Shown: piece after piece, positions 7,842-16,471 of the stretch | How the letters are laid out: every line of letters begins with the position of its first letter | Numbering within the stretch: the stretch's first letter is position 1 | Source: Gaoshiqia sediminis | GTDB lineage: Bacteria > Bacteroidota > Bacteroidia > Bacteroidales > Prolixibacteraceae | Direction of reading: 5' to 3' | Assembly: GCF_025907915.1 (NCBI RefSeq) | Contig: NZ_JAPAAF010000004.1 | Location: forward strand, 124,001-188,000 | DNA: 64,000 nucleotides | Notes under the pieces: generated by a model | What the model was told of the DNA's origin: nothing | Databases searched by the model: none | What the model saw: the letters and a program-made list of their open reading frames with translations, nothing else | Made by a program: the position numbers and the translations under genes

Positions 7842-9134
7842 ATGCAAGACAGTAAACAATCTTATGCATTGCCAATTTTCATGATGATCTTACTTTTTGG
7901 TATGATCTCTTTTGTCACAAACTTGGCAGCTCCAATGGGGGTCGTTGTGAAATCGCAATTTCAGGCCTCGAATTTTTTAGGCATGTTAGGAAACTTTGCC
8001 AACTTTTTAGCTTATCTCTTTATGGGGATTCCAGCAGGTAAATTGCTCGAAAAAATAGGCTATAAAAAAACTGCTTTAATAGCGATCCTGGTCGGTTTTG
8101 TTGGTGTTGGAGTACAATACTTCTCCGGGGTTGCCGAGAGCTTTTTAGTTTACCTTTTGGGCGCTTTCATCGCAGGTTTCTCCATGTGTATGTTGAATGT
8201 CGTAGTAAACCCGATGTTGAATACTCTGGGTGGTGGTGGAAAGAAAGGAAACCAATTAATTCAAATTGGGGCCACTTTCAATTCATTGTCAGGAACCCTG
8301 GTGCCCATGCTAGTTGGTGCACTGGTTGGGGAAATCACCAAAAATACCGCGATTAAGGACGTTAACCCGGTAATGTTTACTGCCATGGGGGTTTTCGCAT
8401 TGGTTGGCCTGGTTTTGTTATTTGTTAATATTCCCGAACCGCACATCATTAAGGATAAGATGAAGGCCATTGAAAAATCAATGCACAGTGCCTGGTCTTT
8501 CCGTCACTTCATTTTGGGAGCAGTAGGTATTTTTGTTTATGTTGGGGTTGAAGTTGGTATTCCGGGAACACTGAATTTATTCCTTGCTGACCCGATGGCC
8601 GGAGGCTTGGATGCCACCACTGCTGGTTTTGTTGCCGGTACCTATTGGTTTCTGATGTTAATCGGGCGTTTCGTGGGAGCTTCAATTGGCGGTAAAGTTT
8701 CCAGTCGGTCGATGTTGATTATTGCTTCGGCAGTCGGTATGGGCTTGGTTCTGCTGGCTATTATTTCTTCACCTGCAACAACTGTTTCCATTCCTGTTCT
8801 TCAAACTACTGCAACCGGCGGAATCAGTTTTAGGGCAGCAAATGTTCCCGTGAATGCGATGTATCTTATTTTCGTAGGGCTTTGTACTTCAGTGATGTGG
8901 GGTGGTATCTTCAACCTTGCCGTTGAAGGTTTAGGCAAGTTTACGGCTTCTGCTTCAGGTATTTTTATGACCATGGTTGTTGGTGGCGGTATTTTACCGT
9001 TAGTACAAAACGGTATTGCCGATAAGTTAGGTTACATGGTTTCTTATTGGGTTCCATTTATCGGATTAGCCTATTTGTTGTACTATTCGCTTATTGGTAG
9101 CAAGAATATCAATAAAGACATACCTGTAGATTAA
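7842..9134 (+). CDS. FHS-type MFS sugar permease (FucP / glucose-galactose transporter family)
   Basis: 430-residue major facilitator with twelve predicted membrane helices. The family features are LPIFMMILLFGMISFVTN in helix 1, the AGKLLEKIGYKKT loop between helices 2 and 3, and the NVVVNPMLNTLGGGGKKGN segment after helix 4. This is the arrangement of Bacteroidota sugar:H+ symporters related to L-fucose and glucose/galactose permeases. It lies 45 bases upstream of a ROK kinase, so the pair probably imports a hexose or amino sugar and phosphorylates it. The specific sugar cannot be read from the sequence. Confidence 0.87.
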   Translation: MQDSKQSYALPIFMMILLFGMISFVTNLAAPMGVVVKSQFQASNFLGMLGNFANFLAYLFMGIPAGKLLEKIGYKKTALIAILVGFVGVGVQYFSGVAESFLVYLLGAFIAGFSMCMLNVVVNPMLNTLGGGGKKGNQLIQIGATFNSLSGTLVPMLVGALVGEITKNTAIKDVNPVMFTAMGVFALVGLVLLFVNIPEPHIIKDKMKAIEKSMHSAWSFRHFILGAVGIFVYVGVEVGIPGTLNLFLADPMAGGLDATTAGFVAGTYWFLMLIGRFVGASIGGKVSSRSMLIIASAVGMGLVLLAIISSPATTVSIPVLQTTATGGISFRAANVPVNAMYLIFVGLCTSVMWGGIFNLAVEGLGKFTASASGIFMTMVVGGGILPLVQNGIADKLGYMVSYWVPFIGLAYLLYYSLIGSKNINKDIPVD

Positions 9135-9179
9135 GTTTTTAATAGAAAAGAATTGATAGAATAAAATTCAGAAATACGT

Positions 9180-10157
9180 ATGAAAAAAGTAGCAATAGGA
9201 ATTGATGTTGGCGGAACAAACACAGCCATCGGAGTAGTTGATCAGGATGGACAGGTGATGGTGAAAAATTCGATCCCAACACCATCACACGGAGATATTG
9301 ACCGGTATATTAACGATTTGACCAATGCCGTTAATGAGTTGATTCATTCGGTAAAATTGGTGAATGCTGATTTGGAAGTGTTGGGAATCGGTATTGGTGC
9401 GCCCAACGGGAACTACTATAACGGAACCATTGAATATGCGCCGAACCTGTCGTTTAAAGGAGTCGTACATTTTGTGGAGCTTTTACGGAAAAATTATCCA
9501 ACGATGAAAGCCCTGGCATTGACCAACGATGCCAATGCTGCTGCTATTGGTGAAATGATATACGGCGGCGCCAAACACATGAAAAACTTTGTGATGTACA
9601 CGCTGGGTACCGGCGTTGGAAGTGGTGTTGTTGTAAATGGCGATTTAGTTTACGGGCACGATGGTTTTGCCGGTGAGTGTGGCCATACCACGCTGATTCC
9701 GGGCGGCCGGTTGTGTGGCTGCGGGGCAAAAGGTCACCTCGAAGCGTATTGCTCGGCGCCAGGCATGAAACGTACCGCTTTTGAAATTATGGTCCGTGAT
9801 AATGCAGTTGACAGCTTGCTGGCCAATAAATCGTTTAAGGAGTTAGATTCGAAAGCGATTTATGATGCTGCCGTTCACGGCGACAAAGTTGCTTTGGAAG
9901 TGTTTGAACAAACCGGGAAATGGTTGGGACAGGGATTGGCCGATACGGTGCACCACCTGAGCCCGGAGGCTATTTTCTTATTTGGCGGACCAACAGCAGC
10001 CGGTGAATTTATTTTCAAACCAACACGCGAAAGTATGGAAGCTCACTTGCTGCCAATCTTTAAAAACAAAATCAAAATCCTTCCTTCGGAACTGAAACCC
10101 GGCGATGCTGCCATTGTTGGGGCCAGCGCTTTGGTATGGAAAGAGATTGAAAAGTAG
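9180..10157 (+). CDS. ROK-family sugar kinase (glucokinase-like)
   Basis: 325-residue ROK kinase. The ATP-binding phosphate-1 motif GIDVGGTNTAIGVVD is at residues 7-21. The catalytic Asp is D117 in LTNDANAAA, and the adenosine-side glycine motif is TLGTGVGSGVV. The structural zinc site is formed by H169 (ECGHTTL) and C179/C181 (LCGCG), but the usual third Cys is replaced by His at H186 (AKGHLEAYCSA). No DNA-binding domain is present, so this is an enzyme and not a ROK repressor. It shares an operon with the MFS permease and ends at the terminator at 10180-10210. The substrate is most likely glucose or another hexose; this is inference. Confidence 0.87.
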   Translation: MKKVAIGIDVGGTNTAIGVVDQDGQVMVKNSIPTPSHGDIDRYINDLTNAVNELIHSVKLVNADLEVLGIGIGAPNGNYYNGTIEYAPNLSFKGVVHFVELLRKNYPTMKALALTNDANAAAIGEMIYGGAKHMKNFVMYTLGTGVGSGVVVNGDLVYGHDGFAGECGHTTLIPGGRLCGCGAKGHLEAYCSAPGMKRTAFEIMVRDNAVDSLLANKSFKELDSKAIYDAAVHGDKVALEVFEQTGKWLGQGLADTVHHLSPEAIFLFGGPTAAGEFIFKPTRESMEAHLLPIFKNKIKILPSELKPGDAAIVGASALVWKEIEK

Positions 10158-10179
10158 TTATTGACTACCGATATATATA

Positions 10180-10211
10180 ACGGGGATTTCGAAAGAGGTT
10201 CCCGTTTTTAT
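10180..10211 (+). terminator. Intrinsic terminator after the ROK kinase
   Basis: Stem AACGGG (10180-10185) pairs with CCCGTT (10202-10207) and is followed by TTTT. It lies 22 bases after the kinase stop codon. Confidence 0.7.
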
Positions 10212-10243
10212 TGGTACCTGATGCATATTGAACGTGCAACATG

Positions 10244-10281
10244 ACAAGGGACTGAATAATTGGGAAGGTTACCCCTTGTCG
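10244..10281 (-). terminator. Inverted repeat between convergent genes
   Basis: GACAAGGG (10244-10251) and CCCTTGTC (10274-10281) are exact reverse complements with a 22-base loop. The repeat lies between the convergent ROK kinase and epimerase genes and may end the minus-strand transcript. No strong T-run follows on the minus strand, so its role is uncertain. Confidence 0.4.
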
Positions 10282-10346
10282 TATTTTAATCATCAGTAAT
10301 TTAATGGGCCATGCGCGTTCGTTTAGCACCAGTCATCTGTCATCAG

Positions 10347-11369
10347 TCATGAGATATCTTTCAAAAACAGCCGGGCAATATCGGTGATGGTTTCATCCAG
10401 GTTTCGGTAGTTGAAAGAAATGGTTTGGCTAATTTTACTGCCGTTGTAGTGGTTGATCCGGTTGGAGCCGGAAACCGTGTCGCGGGTAATGGTGGGCCGT
10501 TTTCCAGAGAAGAAGCTTGCAAGCCGAGCGGCGCGCCAGGCCATCTGCAAAATCAGGTCGGGTGCAAACGTACGGGGCCTGGGCTTTTGCAGGGCATCGG
10601 CAATTTTGTTGAAGAACTCCTGGTAGCTCATGTTGCCTGCATTCAGGATAAAACGTTGGTTTCGGGTATCGGGGAAGTTTTGATCATCCATCAATCCAAT
10701 CATGGCTGCCGCCACATCGCGCACATCTACAAAGCCGGTTTCGCCTTTTGTATAATACTTCAGCCCTTTCCATATGGCCTGAAACAGTTTTGGGCTGCCA
10801 ATGTCCCAGTTTCCCGGCCCTAAAATGATGGACGGGTTGACGATCACCGCATCCAGCCCCTCTTCGATGCCCCGCCAAACTTCCATTTCGGAAAAAAATT
10901 TGCTCAGGCTGTACGCCGATTTTTGCTTGGAAGGCGTCCAATAAGTTTCTTCGTTGATTTCGGTTCCGTCGGTAGTTTTGCCCAAAGCGGCAATAGAGCT
11001 CACGTGGCAAAATTTTTTCACCTTGTTGAACAGGGCAGCATCGATCAGGTTGGCCGTTCCGCGGACATTATTATTCAGCATGCTGTCGTGGTCGTTGGCG
11101 TGAAACGATACGATGGCAGCGCAGTGATAAATTTCGGTCACGCCGGCAAGCACTTCTTCCAGGCTGTGGTAATCCAGGATGTTACCTTCCACCCATTCAA
11201 TTTGGCTGAAAAGCTGATCAGCCTCATCGGAATAATAGGAAAAGATTTTGCTGACCAATTTGAGGTTGCTGGTATTCTGTTTTAGTGCCCGAATCCGACG
11301 TCCGGTACGCACCAGGTCAAACAAGATGTGCGAACCCACCAACCCCGTACCTCCCGTTACAAAGATCAT
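10347..11369 (-). CDS. NAD(P)-dependent epimerase/dehydratase (extended SDR, dihydroflavonol-reductase-like)
   Basis: 340-residue extended short-chain dehydrogenase/reductase. The nucleotide-binding TGGTGLVGSH is at residues 5-14. The DVxNV-like LNNNVRGTANLIDAAL, the catalytic Ser in HVSSIAALG and the YxxxK motif (YSLSK) are all present. The overall form matches the dihydroflavonol-4-reductase/HpnA-like group, whose bacterial substrates are mostly unknown. The upstream NimA-like gene ends 83 bases before its start, so the two may be co-transcribed. No clear pathway context is visible. Confidence 0.82.
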   Translation of the reverse strand: MIFVTGGTGLVGSHILFDLVRTGRRIRALKQNTSNLKLVSKIFSYYSDEADQLFSQIEWVEGNILDYHSLEEVLAGVTEIYHCAAIVSFHANDHDSMLNNNVRGTANLIDAALFNKVKKFCHVSSIAALGKTTDGTEINEETYWTPSKQKSAYSLSKFFSEMEVWRGIEEGLDAVIVNPSIILGPGNWDIGSPKLFQAIWKGLKYYTKGETGFVDVRDVAAAMIGLMDDQNFPDTRNQRFILNAGNMSYQEFFNKIADALQKPRPRTFAPDLILQMAWRAARLASFFSGKRPTITRDTVSGSNRINHYNGSKISQTISFNYRNLDETITDIARLFLKDIS

Positions 11370-11451
11370 AAGCTGCCCTCCCGCTTTTTGCCGGTTGAAT
11401 AAATGTGATGTGATATGAAGTAGTTTCGAGGCATGATTTGAAGAGGTACTT

Positions 11452-11934
11452 TTATTGGTTCCACGGGGTAACTGCCTTGGCGCCGAACTCTTTGCCGGTA
11501 ATTTTTACAATCTTCACCCTAATGATACCCACATTGACCACGGCCGGGCGGTTGAACTTAAACTCACGGTCGCTGTATTGAGCCATGGTTGCCTCCAGAC
11601 ATTTTACCTTTTCATCGTACTCTTCCACAAACTCCACGATGCCCTCTGCATTAACCGATTTCGATTTTACCCGGTAGCTGCATCCGTTGCGCTCATCCTG
11701 CCAGGCCAGTTCTTCGCCTAATGTCCAGTTAATGCATACGCGCGGGTTCTTTTTCAGCGTTTCCCACATGCGCCCGTGTTGTGCCGAATGAAGGATGACA
11801 GTGTCGCCAGCCAGCGCAAAGTTCATGGGCAACACGTACGGCTGTCCTTCATCGCTCATGGCAACATAGCAGGTTTTGCAGGCGCGTATTATTTTGTCAA
11901 TTTCGTTTCGGTCTTGTATGAAGAGTGTTCTCAT
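11452..11934 (-). CDS. Pyridoxamine 5'-phosphate oxidase-like flavoprotein (NimA-related)
   Basis: 160-residue split-beta-barrel FMN-binding protein of the Pyridox_ox_2/NimA group. Visible features are the N-terminal CKTCYVAMSDEGQPYVLPMNF and the HSAQHGRMWETLKKNPRVCINW segment that forms the flavin/dimer region. Relatives include 5-nitroimidazole reductases, but most are of unknown function. It lies 15 bases after the dnaG stop (on the same strand), so it may share the dnaG transcript. The identity at family level is solid; any resistance role is not implied by the sequence. Confidence 0.8.
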   Translation of the reverse strand: MRTLFIQDRNEIDKIIRACKTCYVAMSDEGQPYVLPMNFALAGDTVILHSAQHGRMWETLKKNPRVCINWTLGEELAWQDERNGCSYRVKSKSVNAEGIVEFVEEYDEKVKCLEATMAQYSDREFKFNRPAVVNVGIIRVKIVKITGKEFGAKAVTPWNQ

Positions 11935-11949
11935 GATGAATTGGGTTTG

Positions 11950-13893
11950 TTAGACAATAGTGCGGTTGCCCAATTGTTCTGAAAGAAATTTGGCTACTTT
12001 TTTCAGATTAATATGTTGGTTCTGAAGGTCCATGATTTGCTCAAAGTTGTTAGCTTGGGCTGCTTCGTGTATTTTATGCTCCAGGTCGGCCAACATGTTT
12101 TTCACTTTGCGAAGCTTGTATTCCTGTACAATTTTTGGGACAAGGATGTCCAGTATTTCATCTTCGGCTTCCACAAAGGCGCCACCCTTTTTCCATCGTT
12201 TGCTTTCGATGTATTTTTCGGCCAACAGGTCGCTGGCAAGTTGGCTCACTTGCGGGTCGCTGTGGTAAATGAAAAACTGTGCGGGATTGAACGATTCGCT
12301 TTCCAGGTTTTCGGCAAACAAATCCAGCATTTTGTTGATAAGTTCATTGTCCGAGCGTAATCCGTCGTTCTCCAGCTCCTCAAGCACAAACTGCCCCACC
12401 GATATACTATACGTTTCACCGGGGTCTTCGCCTTCTTCCTCAAAAACCTCGTGGCGGAAATATTTCAGCAGGATCCGGATGATTTCGCGCTCCTCAATTT
12501 CGCAGGTGTTTTTAACCGGCGCAGTAGGAACTACTGTCGGCTGGACTGGCCGAGATTGCTCCCGGAAGCTTTTTTTCTGAAACTCTTCATTGTCGCGGAA
12601 TTTGATTTTTCGTACTTCGGTGTACAGAATCTCTTCCTGAACGTCCATCAGCCGGCTGCATTCCTGAATATAAACCGAGCGGGTAATCGCATCGGGTACC
12701 ATGGCAATGGAGCGCACAATATCGTTGATCAAACGCGCTTTGCTGATCGGGTCGCTCTCGGCCCCTTTCATCAGCAACTGGGTTTTGAAGCGGATGAAGT
12801 CGGTTTCGTGTTCGGCAATGTATTGCTGCAGCTGGCCCGAGCTCATCGAGCGGGCAAACGAATCGGGGTCTTCGCCATCGGGCAGCAACAGCACTTTCAC
12901 ATTCACGCCTTCTTCCAGCACCAGATCGATCCCCCGCAGCGAGGCTTTGATACCAGCTGCATCGCCATCATAAATGATGGTAATGTTGGGCGTGAAGCGC
13001 TTGATCAGGCGGATTTGGTCCGGGGTAAGAGCTGTTCCAGACGAGGCCACTACGTTTTCGATACCGGCCTGGTGGAGCGAAAGCACATCGGTGTAACCTT
13101 CTACCAGATAACATTTATCCAGCCGGGTAATGTCGCGTTTAGCCTGAAAAATACCGTACAGCACGCGGCTTTTGTGGTAAATTTCTGATTCGGGTGAGTT
13201 GAGGTACTTGGCAACGTTTTTATCGCTTTTCAGCGTGCGGCCCCCAAAGGCAATCACTCGCCCTGCAATGTTGTGGATGGGAAACATCACCCGCCCGGCA
13301 AAGCGGTCGCGAACCCAGTCGTCACGCTTGATGGTCAGCCCCGTTTTTTCCAGGAAATCCATTTTGTAGCCTTCCTTTTGGGCTGCCTGGGTGAAGGTGT
13401 CTTTCGCATCAGGGCAAAAGCCCAGTTCATATTTTTTGATGATTTCGTCGCGGATGCCCCTTTCGCGAAGGTAACTCAGCCCAATGGTGCGGCCTTCGTT
13501 TTCGCTCCACAGATAGCGCGTAAAGTATTTCTGGGCAAAAGCCGACACAATCATCATACTTTCGCGTTCGTCTTTCTGCAGCTTCTGTTCGGGCGTTTCC
13601 TCTTCGTCTTTTACCTCGATATTGTATTTCTTGGCCAGCCACTTCAGCGCTTCGGGGTAGCTCAGCGACTCGTGCTCCATGATGAAGTTGACCGAGTTAC
13701 CCCCTTTTCCGCAACCAAAACATTTAAAGATGCCCTTGGCCGGGGAAACGGTGAATGAAGGTGTTTTTTCGTTGTGAAAAGGGCAATTTCCAAGCAAGTT
13801 CACCCCGCGTTTTTTCAGGGTGACAAATTCGCCCACCACGTCCGAAATCTCCGCGGCGTCTAATATACGGTCTATGGTTGTCTGATCGATCAT
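11950..13893 (-). CDS. dnaG: DNA primase DnaG
   Basis: 647-residue primase that makes RNA primers at the replication fork. The N-terminal CHC2 zinc-binding domain is seen as CPFHNEKTPSFTVSPAKG followed by CFGCGKGG. The TOPRIM catalytic core carries EGYTD and the metal-binding IIYDGDAAG. A C-terminal helicase-binding region of low complexity follows. I chose the ATG at 13893 (MIDQTTIDRIL); the open frame allows a GTG two codons upstream. There is no rpsU or rpoD neighbour, unlike the Gammaproteobacterial arrangement. It may be co-transcribed with the NimA-like gene downstream. Confidence 0.95.
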   Translation of the reverse strand: MIDQTTIDRILDAAEISDVVGEFVTLKKRGVNLLGNCPFHNEKTPSFTVSPAKGIFKCFGCGKGGNSVNFIMEHESLSYPEALKWLAKKYNIEVKDEEETPEQKLQKDERESMMIVSAFAQKYFTRYLWSENEGRTIGLSYLRERGIRDEIIKKYELGFCPDAKDTFTQAAQKEGYKMDFLEKTGLTIKRDDWVRDRFAGRVMFPIHNIAGRVIAFGGRTLKSDKNVAKYLNSPESEIYHKSRVLYGIFQAKRDITRLDKCYLVEGYTDVLSLHQAGIENVVASSGTALTPDQIRLIKRFTPNITIIYDGDAAGIKASLRGIDLVLEEGVNVKVLLLPDGEDPDSFARSMSSGQLQQYIAEHETDFIRFKTQLLMKGAESDPISKARLINDIVRSIAMVPDAITRSVYIQECSRLMDVQEEILYTEVRKIKFRDNEEFQKKSFREQSRPVQPTVVPTAPVKNTCEIEEREIIRILLKYFRHEVFEEEGEDPGETYSISVGQFVLEELENDGLRSDNELINKMLDLFAENLESESFNPAQFFIYHSDPQVSQLASDLLAEKYIESKRWKKGGAFVEAEDEILDILVPKIVQEYKLRKVKNMLADLEHKIHEAAQANNFEQIMDLQNQHINLKKVAKFLSEQLGNRTIV

Positions 13894-13993
13894 TGCCACA
13901 AAAGTAGCAAAATTTGACTCTTTTCCGGAGAAGAAAAATGAGGGATGGGGAGATATTTCGTTACATTTTACAAGCCCCTGCTCTTCCTCTGAT

Positions 13994-14707
13994 TTATCGG
14001 AATTGTCCTACTACCATTAGCATGGTGGCCATTTTGAAGCCGTGTTTTTTTAACCTTTCCTTGAAAAGAGGCAGTTGGCCGGCTATTTGGTGGTATCCGG
14101 GCTTGCCGTTTAATACTTCCAGGTGTTGTTCCATCATCCGGTATTTTTCGTTGAGGATGGTTTCGTCGATGATGGTATTTTCCATGAGTTCGTGCGGAAA
14201 CGATAGTTTTATCTCAACTCCTTGGCGGGTGAGGATGTCGCGGATTTCAGCCTTGCTCCAGGTTTCCTGGTGGCTGATGCCGTTTGCCCGGTCAACGAAT
14301 GATTTGACATGGTGCAACATTTTGTGGTTTTCCTGCGCCTCGTTGAGTTCATCTGCCGAAACCTCGTCAATGATGAGCCAGCCGCCGGGTTTGAGCACAC
14401 GTCTGATTTCGTTCATGGTGGCGGTAATATCGTCCAGGTGGTGCAGGGCTTTTGACATAGAAACAGCATCGAAACTTTGGTCGTCAAATGCCAGCTTTTC
14501 ACCTTCCATCCGGCGAAATTCGATATGGGGTTGATGAAAGCGTTCGCGGGCCTCGTTCAGCCATTGCTCTCCCGGATCGATGCCGGTAATGTGTGCCCGA
14601 CCTTGAAATACGTTATCCAGCACCATCACAAAATCACCGGTCCCGGTGCCAATATCCAGTACAGATTCAATGGCTTTATCATGGAAAAATTCTTGTAACT
14701 GATTCAT
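13994..14707 (-). CDS. Class I SAM-dependent methyltransferase
   Basis: 237-residue Rossmann-fold methyltransferase of the Methyltransf_11/UbiE-like type. Motif I is VLDIGTGTGDF (about residues 16-26). The acidic ribose-binding residue is in GIDPGEQW, and the post-motif region is FDAVSMSKALHHLDD followed by EIRRVLKPGGWLIIDE. The substrate is not recognisable. It is 41 bases downstream of the TauE/SafE gene on the same strand. A remote HisKA- or LuxR-type partner is absent, so no pathway is suggested. Confidence 0.82.
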   Translation of the reverse strand: MNQLQEFFHDKAIESVLDIGTGTGDFVMVLDNVFQGRAHITGIDPGEQWLNEARERFHQPHIEFRRMEGEKLAFDDQSFDAVSMSKALHHLDDITATMNEIRRVLKPGGWLIIDEVSADELNEAQENHKMLHHVKSFVDRANGISHQETWSKAEIRDILTRQGVEIKLSFPHELMENTIIDETILNEKYRMMEQHLEVLNGKPGYHQIAGQLPLFKERLKKHGFKMATMLMVVGQFR

Positions 14708-14748
14708 TGTAAAACGTTTTATGTATTTATGAACTTACACGTGCTTTA

Positions 14749-15498
14749 TCAAACTAACAGTAAAAAGGCCGATATGGCTGTGATGATAATGATGGCCGAC
14801 CGGTAGGTTTTCTCGGGGACAATCTTCACTAGCCGGATGCCCAGGAACGCACCTAGGGCGATGGCCGGAAAGGTCATTAAATCAAGTGATAGGGTATGCC
14901 AGCTGATGGTTTCCCAGATGAACAGATGCAGCGGAAACTTAAAGAAATTGACAATCAGGAAAAACCAGGCCGAAGTGCCGATAAAGGTGTTTTTGGGAAG
15001 GTGCATGGCCAGCAGGTAAATGGCAAAAATGGGGCCGGCCACATTGCCGATCATGGTGGCAAAACCGCCCAGTATGCCCATTCCGGCGGCAAACCACCAT
15101 TGGTGGGGGATGAGCTTGTTTTTCTTGCGGTCGCGCCAAATCATCAGCCCGATGCATACGAAAACCAGGATGGCGATCAGGTCTTTGAATTGTTCATCGT
15201 TCACAATTTCGCCCACCCATAAGGCTAGTCCGATCCCGATAAATGCCCAGGGTAAGATTTTCAGCAGGTAACTCCATTTGGCATGGCGCCGGTAATAGGC
15301 TACTGCAAAAACGTCGGCCATCATCAGTATGGGCAGCAATACGCCGGTCGATTGTTTTCCTCCGAATATAAAAGCCAGGGTAGGAACCACGATCAGTGAA
15401 ACGCCCGGTACGCCCACTTTCGACATACCGATAAGCAGTCCACACGCCGCCATGAGTGTCCATTGTAACAGGTTGAGGTCTAAAAAGAGTAATTGCAT
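14749..15498 (-). CDS. TauE/SafE-family sulfite/organosulfonate exporter
   Basis: 249-residue membrane protein with about eight helices. The family signatures are GMSKVGVPGVSLIVVPTLAFIFGGKQSTGVLLP near the N-terminus and GMLGGFATMIGNVAGP-like residues (GILGGFATMIGNVAGPIFAIYLL) in the second half. The family moves anions such as sulfite or sulfoacetate across the inner membrane. Nothing nearby points to sulfonate metabolism, so the cargo is open. Confidence 0.83.
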   Translation of the reverse strand: MQLLFLDLNLLQWTLMAACGLLIGMSKVGVPGVSLIVVPTLAFIFGGKQSTGVLLPILMMADVFAVAYYRRHAKWSYLLKILPWAFIGIGLALWVGEIVNDEQFKDLIAILVFVCIGLMIWRDRKKNKLIPHQWWFAAGMGILGGFATMIGNVAGPIFAIYLLAMHLPKNTFIGTSAWFFLIVNFFKFPLHLFIWETISWHTLSLDLMTFPAIALGAFLGIRLVKIVPEKTYRSAIIIITAISAFLLLV

Positions 15499-15556
15499 CC
15501 GATTTGTTTAGAAGCGCAAAGTTAAAAAAGGAGCAGTTTTATCAGGCAGTGAAGTT

Positions 15557-15591
15557 AAAAAAAGAAAGACCGAACGTAATTCCGGCCTTTC
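15557..15591 (-). terminator. Intrinsic terminator after the YXWGXW protein
   Basis: On the minus strand GAAAGGCCG pairs with CGGTCTTTC (one G-U) around a 10-base loop and runs into seven T (15563 to 15557). It lies 48 bases after the stop of the gene at 15640-15978. Confidence 0.85.
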
Positions 15592-15639
15592 CCAACAATT
15601 AAACATTCGAAACAAACAAGATGCGCCATGAAAGCCGCT

Positions 15640-15978
15640 TTATAATTTAAAGAAATAGCGTCGTTTATCGATCTTTTCCCAGTGGCCAGGCACCCATTTC
15701 CAACCTTTGGGCAACTCTTTCCAATAACCTGATACCCATTTGTGTCCTTCTTTCTCAGGTATCCAGGTGGATACAACCCACAGGTAAACTTTTTGTTTTC
15801 GCGACCACACCCAATGGCCGGGAATCAGCACATGGGCAGAGCTTGGTTTTGGTGGTGTTTGCATTTGCACGTTGGGTGGTACCGGCTTTTCGGGCACTAC
15901 CACCTGTGCATTTGCTTCGGTGTTCCTGAAAGCGATCATCGCGATGGCGGCAATTAAGATGAGTAGTTTACGTTTCAT
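15640..15978 (-). CDS. Small periplasmic YXWGXW-repeat protein
   Basis: 112-residue exported protein. The signal peptide (residues 1-24, ending TEANAQ) is followed by a proline-rich spacer. Three tryptophan-rich repeats follow: PGHWVWSRKQKVYLWV, PEKEGHKWVSGYWKELP and KGWKWVPGHWEK. These match the pattern of YXWGXW (BcpO-related) repeat proteins, which are common in Bacteroidota and Proteobacteria but without a proven function. It is a monocistronic gene with its own terminator. Confidence 0.78.
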   Translation of the reverse strand: MKRKLLILIAAIAMIAFRNTEANAQVVVPEKPVPPNVQMQTPPKPSSAHVLIPGHWVWSRKQKVYLWVVSTWIPEKEGHKWVSGYWKELPKGWKWVPGHWEKIDKRRYFFKL

Positions 15979-16087
15979 GGTTTCTGAATGCTTGGTTTGC
16001 TAGTGAAAAATCAAAAACAGTGCCATTGTGATTTGTCGTTGATTATCAACGGTTATTGAGGTTGTGAATGAAGTAAAAATGTTGGTA

Positions 16088-16471
16088 TCAGGATATCTTC
16101 TCGTGGAGGGCATCGAGTTCAGTCTCGTCAACTTGTTTGAACCAGTGCTGAAGCTGTTTGCGGGCCTGGGCTTTTATTTCGGGGGTGATATGAATGCTGA
16201 TTTGTGACAGGGCAAAAATCAGCACACCCAGGTCGTCGCTAAACCCGATGAGCGGCGCCAGGTCGGGGATGGCATCTGTTGGCAGGATAAAATAGCCCAA
16301 AGCCCCGGCGATAGTGAGCTTGGCTTTGAAAGGAACCTTCTCGTTTTTCAGTAAAAAATAGAGGAGCAGTGCCGCGTAAACGACCTGCATGCCTGCGGTT
16401 TTAGCGTACTTTTTTAACTTTTCCGTGAAAGTTTCTTCGGAATAATATTTTTTGAAGCGTTCCCCGGTCAT
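16088..16471 (-). CDS. DUF1232 (YkvA-type) small membrane protein
   Basis: 127-residue protein with the DUF1232 signature KLTIAGALGYFILPTDAIPDLAPLIGFSDDLGVL. One or two membrane helices lie at about residues 28-70. Members are uncharacterised in detail. Its ATG overlaps the dusB stop codon (ATGA), so it is translated from the dusB message. The pairing is a useful positional clue but does not define a role. Confidence 0.82.
   Translation of the reverse strand: MTGERFKKYYSEETFTEKLKKYAKTAGMQVVYAALLLYFLLKNEKVPFKAKLTIAGALGYFILPTDAIPDLAPLIGFSDDLGVLIFALSQISIHITPEIKAQARKQLQHWFKQVDETELDALHEKIS

Noticed and set aside
12701-12973. Low-complexity Ser/Arg-rich frame opposite dnaG
   Set aside because: Composition is that of a reverse-strand shadow and the opposite strand is firmly coding.
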